Shown here piece after piece: positions 8,223 to 15,864 of a stretch of 64,000 nucleotides of DNA. How positions within the stretch are numbered: position 1 is the first letter of the stretch; each line of letters opens with the position of its first letter. Position numbers and translations under genes: made by a program. The DNA is from Bin87 sp965261925 (lineage in GTDB: Bacteria; Chloroflexota; Dehalococcoidia; Lucifugimonadales; UBA3495), in the NCBI GenBank assembly GCA_965261925.1, contig OZ253486.1, positions 620,001 to 684,000 of the forward strand. The letters are read 5' to 3'. A model generated the notes under the pieces. The model was not told where the DNA came from. It searched no databases and saw only the letters and a list, made by a program, of their open reading frames with translations.

Positions 8223-9041
8223 CTATCCGCCGATGCCCTCGATGCGGTATTCCATCGCTCCCCGGGGCGTGGTGATCGTCACTTCCTCGCCGGCGCTGCG
8301 TCCCATGAGGGCCTGGCCGATCGGCGATACCGTGGATATTTTCCCCGCCGAAACGTCGGCCTCGCGCACGTCCACCAGGGTAAAGACCCGGCTCTGCTCC
8401 GAGGCGATATCGTGCAGGGTCACGCGCGAACCGATGCTGACGCGTTCCGTGTCGGCGTTCGCGGCGTCCACGATCTCCACATTGACCAGGTCGTTCTCGA
8501 GTTGCCGGATACGCCGCTCCACCATCTGCTGTTGTTCGCGCGCCGCATCCAAAGGGGAGTTTTCCCTGATGTCGCCGTCGCTGCGAGCCAGCCGTATCGC
8601 TTCGCGTACCTGCGGAACCTCTTCCCGCAAGCGCTGCAATTCGGCCTGCAACTCAATGTGACGTTCCTGGCTCAGCCGGGCGCTCGGGGTACCGGCCCCC
8701 CGCGATCCTGACTGGCCTCCTGCGAACCGACGACGGTTCCGGCGAGGCGCCGCCGCGTATCGCGCCAGGCTGATTTCCGTCCAACCGCGCTTGTTGGCGA
8801 AGGTCAGAAATTTCTTTACGGGATCGAGCCGCGTCGCGGCGTCTTCGACGTTCTCCGTAGTCCACTTGGCGTATTCGCCGACCTCTATGGCATGAAGCGT
8901 TGCCATTGATTTGTCTTTGCCGATCCTGGCCTGAAAGCGCAACAATTCTTGCTGGCCCTGCATCACCTGCTTGCCATCTTTTAGATGTTCTACAAACCTA
9001 GTGATCGCTTCCGAAATCGAGAGGTGCTGGTCGATGGTCAA
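8223..9041 (-). CDS. greA: GreA-type transcription elongation factor with N-terminal extra domain
   Basis: A 272-residue protein. The C-terminal ~150 residues are GreA: a coiled-coil ('LSQERHIELQAELQRLREE' ... 'ARSDGDIRENSPLDAAREQ', with the acidic D-x-x-E-N-S tip) and the FKBP-like lobe ending 'ITTPRGAMEYRIEGI'. GreA stimulates RNA cleavage in backtracked RNA polymerase. The first ~115 residues are extra and look like the helical SAM-like core-binding domain of tyrosine recombinases ('SISEAITRFVEHL' ... 'LDPVKKFLTFANKRGWTE'). Typical GreA is ~158 residues. TTG at 9041 is chosen as start for its GGAGGG 8 nt upstream. Confidence 0.85.
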   Translation of the reverse strand: MTIDQHLSISEAITRFVEHLKDGKQVMQGQQELLRFQARIGKDKSMATLHAIEVGEYAKWTTENVEDAATRLDPVKKFLTFANKRGWTEISLARYAAAPRRNRRRFAGGQSGSRGAGTPSARLSQERHIELQAELQRLREEVPQVREAIRLARSDGDIRENSPLDAAREQQQMVERRIRQLENDLVNVEIVDAANADTERVSIGSRVTLHDIASEQSRVFTLVDVREADVSAGKISTVSPIGQALMGRSAGEEVTITTPRGAMEYRIEGIGG

Positions 9042-9451
9042 CTGTTTATCCCTCCGGTTTTGGCGCCGGCTCAGGCTGCAAACTCCAAACAATATAGCAT
9101 TTGGCCGGAGCGAGGGCAAACGTAGCAGTGGCCCGGGCGCACGTCCGACCTCTCGGTAGCGACCCCGGGTTCGACTCGGTAACGACCCCGGCTTCGACCC
9201 GCTTTTTGCGCGATATGAAGGACAACGGATGCTCCGCGAGATGCCTCCAACACCGGGGAACCCCGCACAGTTAGGAAGGACGCTGTGGGCGCGGGCGTGG
9301 GTGCGGGCATGGCCGGCGCGAGGAAGACGAGAGGTTTACTGGCAGCGTGCAGCCATTTGCCGGCGCACGGCGGCGGACATATCATGGGGCAACTTTGCGC
9401 CGGCTCGCTCTGCGCTCCGATGCCACCGGGACCGAATTGGAGGCGCTCCAT

Positions 9452-10054
9452 ATGACAACAGCATCCCTGATAGCCATCCCCGCACGAAGCGGGAAGGCTG
9501 CCCTGATGGCCAAGGGCCAAAGCGTGAGGGTGATCAACACCCACGGTCAGCAGGTGGTCGACACCTGGGCCTTCGCCCGACCTGATCTGACCGAGTTCAT
9601 GTCCATGGAGCATTCCCGTACCGCGTTGGCCCGCATCATGCCGCAGGTTGGTCAGTCGATGGTTACCAACCGGCGGCGGCCGATCCTGACCCTGGTGGAG
9701 GACACTTCGGGAGGGATACACGATACGCTGCTGGCGGCGTGTGACCGCTATCGCTACGAACTGCTGGGCTGCGAGGAATACCACGACAACTGCACCGATA
9801 ACCTGGCGTCGGCGCTGGCGGAGCTTGGGTTGACACCGCCCGAGACGCCCAGCCCGTGGAACCTGTTCATGAACATCCCGGTGGGGTCCGGCGGCGCAGT
9901 GAGCTTCGAGCCGCCGGTTTCCCGTCCGGGGGACCACCTGACCCTGCGCGCCGAGACGGACTGCGTCATCGCGTTCTCGGCGTGCCCCCAGGACATGGTT
10001 CCCATCAACGGGGTTGATTGCGTTCCGACGGAGGCGCATTTCCAGATCGTCTAG
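9452..10054 (+). CDS. DUF1989 / urea-carboxylase-associated family protein
   Basis: A 200-residue protein with the family signatures: 'VRVINTHGQQVVDTWAF', 'MEHSRTAL', 'GCEEYHDNCTDNLASAL' and 'SPWNLFMNIPV'. Members form small beta-rich metal-binding enzymes, some coded next to urea carboxylase and others acting on guanidine-type or amino-acid substrates. No urea carboxylase is present here, so the substrate is open. GGAGG lies 8 nt before the ATG. An open frame on the opposite strand over this gene is its antisense shadow. Confidence 0.8.
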   Translation: MTTASLIAIPARSGKAALMAKGQSVRVINTHGQQVVDTWAFARPDLTEFMSMEHSRTALARIMPQVGQSMVTNRRRPILTLVEDTSGGIHDTLLAACDRYRYELLGCEEYHDNCTDNLASALAELGLTPPETPSPWNLFMNIPVGSGGAVSFEPPVSRPGDHLTLRAETDCVIAFSACPQDMVPINGVDCVPTEAHFQIV

Positions 10055-10346
10055 CCGCGTCTCTCCCCCGTGGTTCATGGGGGACCACTCAGGGTCATGC
10101 ACACGCGGAAAGCCCCGATCGCCCCGGCTGCAAACAGGTGGCGACGGCTCCGTTGGCGACTTGCCGGGAGTGCCGGCCGTCGTTGCCAGGGCATCGTAAT
10201 TGCCAAGGTCTGGCGACCGCCGCCGCACCTTGGGTCGGCGGTGATTCGTTCGGGGGTCGATTGCTGACATTTCCGCGTTGCGGACGCCCAAGGGCCCTAT
10301 GCTATGCTACCGCAATCGAACTCGAGGAACTGCGGAGGCCGTTGCC

Positions 10347-11312
10347 ATGAAAGCCATCCAGATTACCGAATACGGCGGACCCGAGGTAATGAAATACGTC
10401 GACCTGCCGGATCCCAGTCCCGGACCCGATCAGGCCGTCGTGGATATCCAGGCCGTGGGGGTCAACTTCACTGACATATACAGCCGCATGGGAGCCAACC
10501 CGCCCGGGCTGCCGTGGGTCGCGGGCGTAGAAGGCGCCGGCGTCGTGCGGGAGGTCGGTCCCGGCGTTAGCAACGTGGCCGTAGGGGATACCGTCGCCTA
10601 TTGCAGCCACCCCGGTTCCTACTCGGAGCAGGCGCTGGTTCCGGCCTGGCGCCTGATCAAGATGCCCGACGGCCTGTCCGCCCGCGACGGGGCGGCTGCC
10701 ATGCTCCAGGGGATGACCGCGCACTACCTTTGCTACGACACCTACCGCGTCCAGGCCGGAGACCGGGTGCTCGTCCATTCCGGGGCTGGCGGGGTCGGTC
10801 TGCTGCTCATCCAGATGTGCAAGGCTCTCGGCGCCTATGTGTACTCCACCGTCTCCACTGAGGCCAAGGCTGAGCTAGCCCGGGGAGCCGGCGCGGACCA
10901 AGTAATCCTTTATACAGAGAAGGATTTTGCCGCGGAAATCGCCGACGCCACCAACGGCGCGGGGCTGCAGGTGGTGTACGACGCGGTGGGCAAGGACACC
11001 TTCGACCGCAGCATCGCCAGTCTCGCTCCTCGTGGGTACATGGTACTTTACGGACAGGCCAGCGGCCCAGTGGAGTCCATGGATCCCCGCGTCCTGGGGA
11101 ACGGCTCCAAGTTCCTGACCCGTCCCGGACTGGGGGACTACACCGCCAACCGCGAGGAGTTGGAGAAGCGCGCCGGTGCCATCCTCGGGTGGGTCAAGTC
11201 GGGTGAACTCAACCTGCGCGTGGAGCACCTGTTCCCGCTGTCCGAAGCCCCCGAGGCCCACCGCCAGTTGGCCGGTCGCGCCACCACCGGAAAGATTATT
11301 CTGACGCCATAA
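10347..11312 (+). CDS. zinc-independent quinone oxidoreductase (MDR superfamily)
   Basis: A 321-residue protein matching NADPH:quinone reductases. It has an N-terminal GroES-like domain ('MKAIQITEYGGPEVMKYVDLP'), the 'VGVNFTDIYSRMG' segment typical of QOR, and a Rossmann core 'VLVHSGAGGVGLLLIQMCKALGA'. The structural and catalytic zinc-binding Cys residues of alcohol dehydrogenases are absent. It predicts NADPH-dependent reduction of quinones or enones in the cytoplasm. GGAGG lies 8 nt before ATG 10347; the frame runs a further 23 codons upstream without a better start. Confidence 0.88.
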   Translation: MKAIQITEYGGPEVMKYVDLPDPSPGPDQAVVDIQAVGVNFTDIYSRMGANPPGLPWVAGVEGAGVVREVGPGVSNVAVGDTVAYCSHPGSYSEQALVPAWRLIKMPDGLSARDGAAAMLQGMTAHYLCYDTYRVQAGDRVLVHSGAGGVGLLLIQMCKALGAYVYSTVSTEAKAELARGAGADQVILYTEKDFAAEIADATNGAGLQVVYDAVGKDTFDRSIASLAPRGYMVLYGQASGPVESMDPRVLGNGSKFLTRPGLGDYTANREELEKRAGAILGWVKSGELNLRVEHLFPLSEAPEAHRQLAGRATTGKIILTP

Positions 11313-11351
11313 TCGGTTCTTGTTGCCGGCGTCGATCCATCCCAACTACCC

Positions 11352-11795
11352 ATGCTTCCTACGCAATCACTGCCGTCGTGGCCCGCGCCGAAGGGCGTTC
11401 TGCTCAGCGACCTCACGTGGGTCAACGACGTTGCGGAGAAGTACCAACTGGACGGGTTGGAGATCCCGGCGGGCTCCATAGTCCTGGAACGAATTTCCGC
11501 CACCGGCGGCCGCTGCTTCTGCTACCCGGACGGCTCCTGGCTGATCGGGCTATCTCATCCGAGGCTGCAACGGTCCGGCCGCCGGGGCATTGAAGGCATA
11601 TTGGCGCACGAACTGCTGCACGCATGGCTCTGGTCGCGGCACCGCTACCAGGGGCACGGCGCGGTTTTCGAGGGGCACGCCTCGGTGCGGGGTATCCCGA
11701 GGTGGTGCTCGGCGTTCGGCGAGGTGGTCCGCTTGGGACCGCAACAGTTGGCCCTGTTTGACACCTGGCCGCCGGCGCCGTTGCCTGGTCGGTAG
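11352..11795 (+). CDS. SprT-like putative zinc metallopeptidase
   Basis: A 147-residue protein with the zinc motif H86-E87-L-L-H90 in 'GILAHELLHAWLW', followed by a downstream His-rich stretch ('RHRYQGHGAVFEGHA') that may give the third ligand. SprT-like proteins are small metalloproteases of poorly known function. Two Cys residues (CFC) precede the motif. The ribosome-binding site is weak. It lies 39 nt after the oxidoreductase stop on the same strand, so it may be its operon partner. Confidence 0.6.
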   Translation: MLPTQSLPSWPAPKGVLLSDLTWVNDVAEKYQLDGLEIPAGSIVLERISATGGRCFCYPDGSWLIGLSHPRLQRSGRRGIEGILAHELLHAWLWSRHRYQGHGAVFEGHASVRGIPRWCSAFGEVVRLGPQQLALFDTWPPAPLPGR

Positions 11796-11939
11796 CACCC
11801 GTTCCGTTTTTCGACGTCCTGTCGGTCCGACGCTGGCTATTTCCGACACAGCCTACTTATGATAATGCAACTATTGTCCATCCCCAAAACGCAATTTCTT
11901 ACGAGTTTTTGCGAAATTTGCTCAAAATTGCCCCCGGAT

Positions 11940-11968
11940 TTGACATCGCGCACCTGTCGGGCTAAACT
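11940..11968 (+). promoter_or_regulatory. sigma70-type promoter for the panD region
   Basis: A perfect -35 TTGACA at 11940-11945, a 17-bp spacer, and TAAACT at 11963-11968 (4 of 6 matches to TATAAT). Transcription would start near 11975, about 54 nt before the 56-codon small ORF and about 450 nt before panD. Confidence 0.65.
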
Positions 11969-12028
11969 GCCGATCAGTCAAACGCAGGTCTGCACACCCA
12001 TTAACCTGCCCTTAAACAAGGAGGCAAC

Positions 12029-12199
12029 ATGAGTGCAGCCGCGCTATCAGCGCACCGACAATCGTCGGAACCGTACTCTACGCAGCCCCGCATTTCGCGG
12101 GACGAGCGATGCCGCAACCTCATTTTTGGATGCGGCCGCCCAACCGGGGTTGACACAATCCGCGGGCGTGCCAAGCATCAGCTGCCCTGCGAGCCCTAG
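12029..12199 (+). CDS. small 56-residue ORF leading the panD operon
   Basis: A perfect AAGGAGG Shine-Dalgarno sits 4-5 nt before ATG 12029, and a good promoter lies 60 nt upstream, so translation is likely even though the product (begins MSAAALSAHRQSSEP) has no recognised family. It is Arg/Ser-rich with four Cys and has no membrane segment. It could be a leader peptide, a remnant of a longer gene or a small protein. The following 225 nt to panD hold nothing I can name. Confidence 0.4.
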   Translation: MSAAALSAHRQSSEPYSTQPRISRDERCRNLIFGCGRPTGVDTIRGRAKHQLPCEP

Positions 12200-12424
12200 C
12201 TGCTCGCAGCCTAAAACGGGCGGCGGAAGTAGCGTTCCGCCATACGCCTGACCATTCGGGTTATCGCCGCAACGCCGACCACGAGTAGGCGCGTGTCTAA
12301 ACACGTCAACTCGCATCCGAGGCTTTCTGGCCTCCGCGCGGCCGCGACGGCAGACCGGGCCAAAACCAGGCCGAAAAATCCACCAATGCCAACCAAGCTT
12401 GGCCATGAAAACGAGGAGCGAAGT

Positions 12425-12814
12425 ATGAGAGAGATTATGAGGTCCAAAATCCACCGCTGTTGGGTAACCAGCGCCAATCTGGGATACGTGGGCAGCATCC
12501 TCATTGACCGTGATCTCATGGAACAGACGGACATCGTCGCGTTCGAGAAGGTCCAGGTGCTGAACATCAACAACGGCGCCCGCTGGGAAACCTACGCCCT
12601 GCCGGCCGAGCGCGGCAGCGGAACCATCGCCGTTCAGGGCGCGGCCGCTCGCCTGTGCCAGGAACGCGACTGCCTCATCATCCTCGCTTTTGAGGTCACC
12701 GACGAGCCAGTGGACCCGCGAATGGTACTCGTCGACGAGAACAACAAATTCCTGGAGTGGATCGAAGGTTCAATGTATGCCGAACCCCAGCGCGAGCCGG
12801 TCGCGCTTTTCTGA
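12425..12814 (+). CDS. panD: aspartate 1-decarboxylase
   Basis: A 129-residue pyruvoyl enzyme proenzyme. The self-cleavage site Gly23-Ser24 lies in 'LGYVGSILIDRDLM', with the catalytic-region Lys8 and 'RWETYALPAERGSG' and 'VQGAAARLCQERD' as in PanD. It decarboxylates aspartate to beta-alanine, normally for pantothenate, but no panB or panC is near. Instead its last 38 nt overlap the start of an N-methyltransferase-like gene, which suggests its beta-alanine may be methylated. GGAG lies 6 nt before the ATG. Confidence 0.88.
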   Translation: MREIMRSKIHRCWVTSANLGYVGSILIDRDLMEQTDIVAFEKVQVLNINNGARWETYALPAERGSGTIAVQGAAARLCQERDCLIILAFEVTDEPVDPRMVLVDENNKFLEWIEGSMYAEPQREPVALF

Positions 12815-13637
12815 GCGGGAGACGGAAGCATACTACGACGCTGAGGACGCCCTCTACCGTTCCTTCTGGGACGCGGAGGGCAGCCTACACTGGGGCGTGT
12901 TCGACACTCCGGCAGAACCGGGTTCCGGTTCGAATGTTCGGGACGGCTTTCTCGATGCCTGCTACCGGCTGAACGCCATCATGCTGGAGGACTCCGGCAT
13001 CGATGGCTCGGCCCGCGTGCTGGACCTGGGCTGCGGCAACGGCGACACCGCGGTGTGACTATGCCGCACCACCGGAGCCCACCTTACCGGCATAGACCTG
13101 AGCGGCGTGCGCATCGAGAATGCCATCGAAGCCTTGGGCGACACTCCCGAATTGGCGCCGCGTTTGGAGTTCCACCAGGCTTCAGCCACCGAACTGCCGT
13201 TTGCGGATGGGGCCTTCTCCCACATCTGGAGTCAGGCAACCATCTACCATATTCCTGACAAGGCAAAGACCCTGCAGGAGGCATACCGGGTGTTGCAGCC
13301 CGGTGGGGTGATGGTCTTTGACGACCTCACCAAGCCCCGGCCTGACATCAGCGACGAAGCGCGCACCTTCGTGTACGACCGGCTGCTGTTCGACACTGAT
13401 TTCAACTTCTATTCGTACATGGACGCCCTTGGCGAAACCGGTTTCACGGTGCTGGAGGCCCGGGAATTGTCCTCCCATCTGGCCCGCAGCTACTCCTGCC
13501 TTTCGCAGATGACCGCCACCGGCGACGACCCGGAACGGAAAGAACGCTTCGCCGCGCTGTCCGACGCCTATCTCAAAATGGTGAAGGCGGTGCGTGACGA
13601 AGCATTGGGCTGGTCCCAATATCTCTGCGTCAAGTAG
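12777..13637 (+). pseudogene. SDMT-like SAM methyltransferase with an in-frame TGA
   Basis: Would encode 286 residues but for TGA at 13056-13058. It is a close paralog of the next gene (13706-14557) over its whole length: 'YYDAEDALYRSFWDAEGSLHWGVFD', SAM-binding 'VLDLGCGNGD', 'GAHLTGIDLSGVRIEN', 'VFDDLTKPRPDISDEA'. In the paralog the TGA codon is Trp (TATWLSR against TAV*LCR), so this looks like a TGG-to-TGA change rather than selenocysteine. The frame is otherwise intact on both sides. It overlaps the panD 3' end. Recent inactivation, readthrough or a base-call error are all possible. Confidence 0.75.
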
Positions 13638-13705
13638 GACGCCCTACAATCTGTACGCCCCGCATCTAGGGCACCCCACAAGCAAACCCACCAAAGGAGC
13701 AGCAT

Positions 13706-14557
13706 ATGGTAACCGGGCATCGGTTTTCGGAACAGGAGACCGAAGAATACTACGACGCTGAAGATGTGATCTACCGCTCGATTTGGGACGCCGACGGGAG
13801 CGTTCACTGGGGTGTCTTCGATGGACAACCCACGAGCGACGATCGCATTCGTGAAGAGTTCCTCACCGCCGGCATGCGGCTCAACGAGTTGATGGTGGAA
13901 TACTCCAGCATCGACTCCAGTTCCCGAGTGCTGGACGTCGGCTGCGGCAACGGCGCCACCGCGACTTGGCTGTCCCGCGCCAGCGGAGCCCACGTGACCG
14001 GGATCGACCTCAGCGGCGTGCGCATCGAAAACGCGGTAGAGTCCCTGGACCGGGTCCCCGAGTTGGCCGGCCGGCTGGCGTTCGAGAAAGCCTCGGCTAC
14101 CGAGTTGCCGTTCCCTGACGGAACTTTCACCCACGTCTGGAGCCAGGCCACCGTCTATCACGTTCCTGACAAGGACAAGGTCCTGCAAGAAGCCTACCGC
14201 GTTCTCCAGCCGGGCGGCTCATTGATCTTCGATGACCTGACCAAGCCCACGCAGGACATCAGCGAATCGGCGCGCAAGTTCGTTTACGACCGGCTGCTGT
14301 TCGATACCGACTTCAGTTTTTACTCGTACATTGAAGCGCTCAGAGAGACCGGCTTCAAGGTGATGCAGGCGCGCGACCTCTCGCCCCATCTGGCCCGGAG
14401 CTACACCTACCTGTCCAAGCTGGCGGGCATTGCGGAAGGTCCGGAGGGCTACCAGGACCGGTTCGACTACCTGTGCGACGCCTATATGAAGACGGTCGAA
14501 GCCATCAACAACGACGAGCTCGGGTGGGCGCAGTACCTCTGCATCAAGCCGGCCTAG
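13706..14557 (+). CDS. class I SAM methyltransferase, sarcosine/dimethylglycine-type
   Basis: A 283-residue intact methyltransferase. The N-terminal 'EYYDAEDVIYRSIWDADGS' with 'HWGVFD' resembles sarcosine/dimethylglycine N-methyltransferases; the SAM site is 'VLDVGCGNGATATWLS' (about residues 72-87), followed by 'VTGIDLSGVRIENA' and 'VWSQATVYHVPDKDK'. It has an excellent AAAGGAGCAGCAT ribosome-binding site. Being in a run panD-MT-MT-MT, it may N-methylate an amine such as beta-alanine, but the acceptor cannot be read from sequence. Confidence 0.82.
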   Translation: MVTGHRFSEQETEEYYDAEDVIYRSIWDADGSVHWGVFDGQPTSDDRIREEFLTAGMRLNELMVEYSSIDSSSRVLDVGCGNGATATWLSRASGAHVTGIDLSGVRIENAVESLDRVPELAGRLAFEKASATELPFPDGTFTHVWSQATVYHVPDKDKVLQEAYRVLQPGGSLIFDDLTKPTQDISESARKFVYDRLLFDTDFSFYSYIEALRETGFKVMQARDLSPHLARSYTYLSKLAGIAEGPEGYQDRFDYLCDAYMKTVEAINNDELGWAQYLCIKPA

Positions 14558-14585
14558 TCTCATACCAACTGCGGAGCTGACACCC

Positions 14586-15230
14586 ATGCCTGAATCGGGA
14601 AGCATAAATCCGGAAGAGAGAGTCCAGTGGGTCTACTCGTCCACCACCAACGACGAGTTGGCGGAGCGCTACGACCAATGGGCCCGCGAGTACGATGACG
14701 ACCTGGAAAACACGTTCGTCTGGCTCGCGCCCCGTCGCGGCGCCGAGACTTTGGCCGAGCACGTTGCCAAAGATGCGAAAATATTGGACGCCGGGGCTGG
14801 CACCGGGCTGGTCGGAGTGGAGCTACAGCGTTTGGGCTACGGCAACATCTGCGCCATGGACCTTTCGGATGGGATGCTGGACGAGGCCCGTTCCAAGGGT
14901 TGCTACAACGATTTCCGCCAGATGGCCCTGGGCGACCACCTCGGTTTCGACTCCGACGCCTACGACGCGGTGATCAGCGTCGGGGTTTTCACGCCGGGGC
15001 ACGCGCCTCCCGATTCGTTCGTGGAGTTGTGCCGGGTCACCAAACCCGGCGGCCACATCGTGTTCAGCATGCGGCCCGACACCCATGTCGAGCTGGGCTT
15101 CAAGGACCAGCAGGACGCCCTCGCCGACAGCGGCGCGTGGTCCCTGGTAGCGGTCACCGAGCCGTTCCAGCCTCTGCCCAAGGGTGAGCCGGAGGTGATG
15201 CACCAGATCTGGGTTTACCGAGTGAACTGA
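14586..15230 (+). CDS. class I SAM methyltransferase
   Basis: A 214-residue methyltransferase of a different subgroup from the two upstream: 'LAERYDQWAREYDDDLE', SAM motif 'ILDAGAGTGLVGVELQRLG', 'MDLSDGMLDEARSKG', then 'VITVGVF'-like and 'VTKPGGHIVFSMRPD'. It resembles the WBSCR27/small-molecule methyltransferase group. It starts 28 nt after the previous gene, and a strong terminator follows 30 nt after its stop, so it closes the operon. The substrate is unknown. Confidence 0.8.
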   Translation: MPESGSINPEERVQWVYSSTTNDELAERYDQWAREYDDDLENTFVWLAPRRGAETLAEHVAKDAKILDAGAGTGLVGVELQRLGYGNICAMDLSDGMLDEARSKGCYNDFRQMALGDHLGFDSDAYDAVISVGVFTPGHAPPDSFVELCRVTKPGGHIVFSMRPDTHVELGFKDQQDALADSGAWSLVAVTEPFQPLPKGEPEVMHQIWVYRVN

Positions 15231-15259
15231 TCCCGGGTCCGTTCGCACCCTGAACTGTC

Positions 15260-15290
15260 AAGAAGGGCGACCTCGACAGTCGCCCTTCTT
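15260..15290 (+). terminator. Rho-independent terminator of the panD-methyltransferase operon
   Basis: A perfect 12-bp stem AAGAAGGGCGAC / GTCGCCCTTCTT around a 7-nt loop, with the T-rich 3' arm (CTTCTTTGG), 30 nt after the last methyltransferase stop. Confidence 0.8.
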
Positions 15291-15454
15291 TGGTGCGTGT
15301 GTCCTCACCGGACGCTGCCTCGGGCAAACGCTTACGCCGCGTGCCCGCACAAATACCCGATTTGCCAGGCTCCGAGCCTGGCCCGCTATCATTGCTGGCG
15401 CGGCCTGGCATTCTTGTCGGCGTAGCACGAGCATTTGGGCGTGGTCGGTCAGTA

Positions 15455-15490
15455 CCTGGACGAGATTGCCACGCTGCGCTCGCAATGACC
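15455..15490. repeat. interspersed repeat family, copy 2
   Basis: Core GAGATTGCCACGCTGCGC then TCGCAATGACC, nearly identical to copies at 7425, 21820 and 31415, in the 634-bp gap before the symporter gene. Confidence 0.75.
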
Positions 15491-15540
15491 GGGCGGTGAG
15501 GGGGAATGACACGGTGATGATGCGGAGCGGTTCGGCACGC

Positions 15541-15570
15541 GGGATTGCCGCGCTTCGTTCGCAATGACCG
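15541..15570. repeat. interspersed repeat family, copy 3 (diverged)
   Basis: GGGATTGCCGCGCTTCG then TTCGCAATGACCG, a diverged copy lying 80 bp from copy 2. Confidence 0.65.
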
Positions 15571-15622
15571 GGGCGTGATGCTCGCGATGGCACGGTGGGT
15601 ACGCGTGAGCGATCAGGGTTAC

Positions 15623-15651
15623 TTGACCGGCCGGGATCGGCGTGATATTCT
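15623..15651 (+). promoter_or_regulatory. sigma70-type promoter of the TPP riboswitch transcript
   Basis: TTGACC at 15623-15628, a 17-bp spacer and TATTCT at 15646-15651 place transcription start just before the riboswitch. Confidence 0.65.
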
Positions 15652-15674
15652 CTCTCCACAAAATCGAATAGTTT

Positions 15675-15775
15675 CTGGCGGGAGCTTGGTTATGCCAGGC
15701 TGAGAGGGTGGCCTAAAATGCCGCCGACCGTTGCACCTGATCCGGGTAATGCCGGCGTAGGAATCTGGAATTTAT
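15675..15775 (+). promoter_or_regulatory. TPP riboswitch (THI box)
   Basis: Contains the conserved THI-box elements in order: GGGAGC at the P1/P2 side, GGCTGAGAGGGTGGC (the CUGAGA pyrimidine-sensing loop), and ACCTGATCCGGGTAATGCC with GCGTAGGAA. Thiamine pyrophosphate binding represses downstream expression. It is followed directly by a terminator hairpin and precedes a symporter gene and thiC. Confidence 0.95.
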
Positions 15776-15783
15776 TTTATGTG

Positions 15784-15818
15784 CCGCCAGACTGAAGAGC
15801 CTGGCGGTTTTTGTTTTT
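15784..15818 (+). terminator. riboswitch-controlled intrinsic terminator
   Basis: Stem CCGCCAG / CTGGCGG followed by TTTTTGTTTTT, just after the aptamer. This is the expected expression platform: TPP binding should favour termination before the symporter gene. Confidence 0.85.
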
Positions 15819-15864
15819 GGTCTCCGCCGCGGCTCACCCATTCGAAGCCAATGGGAGGTTCGTT

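Noticed and set aside
9347..9451. A longer N-terminus for the DUF1989 protein
   Set aside because: The frame is open to 9347, but the family domain begins at ATG 9452, which has GGAGG 8 nt upstream.
9071..10291. A 406-codon minus-strand open frame
   Set aside because: Antisense of the DUF1989 gene, no ribosome-binding site or family motif.
13056..13058. A third selenocysteine codon in the first SDMT-like gene
   Set aside because: The paralog has Trp at this position, the surroundings are a SAM-binding region without redox function, and no SECIS-like hairpin was found.
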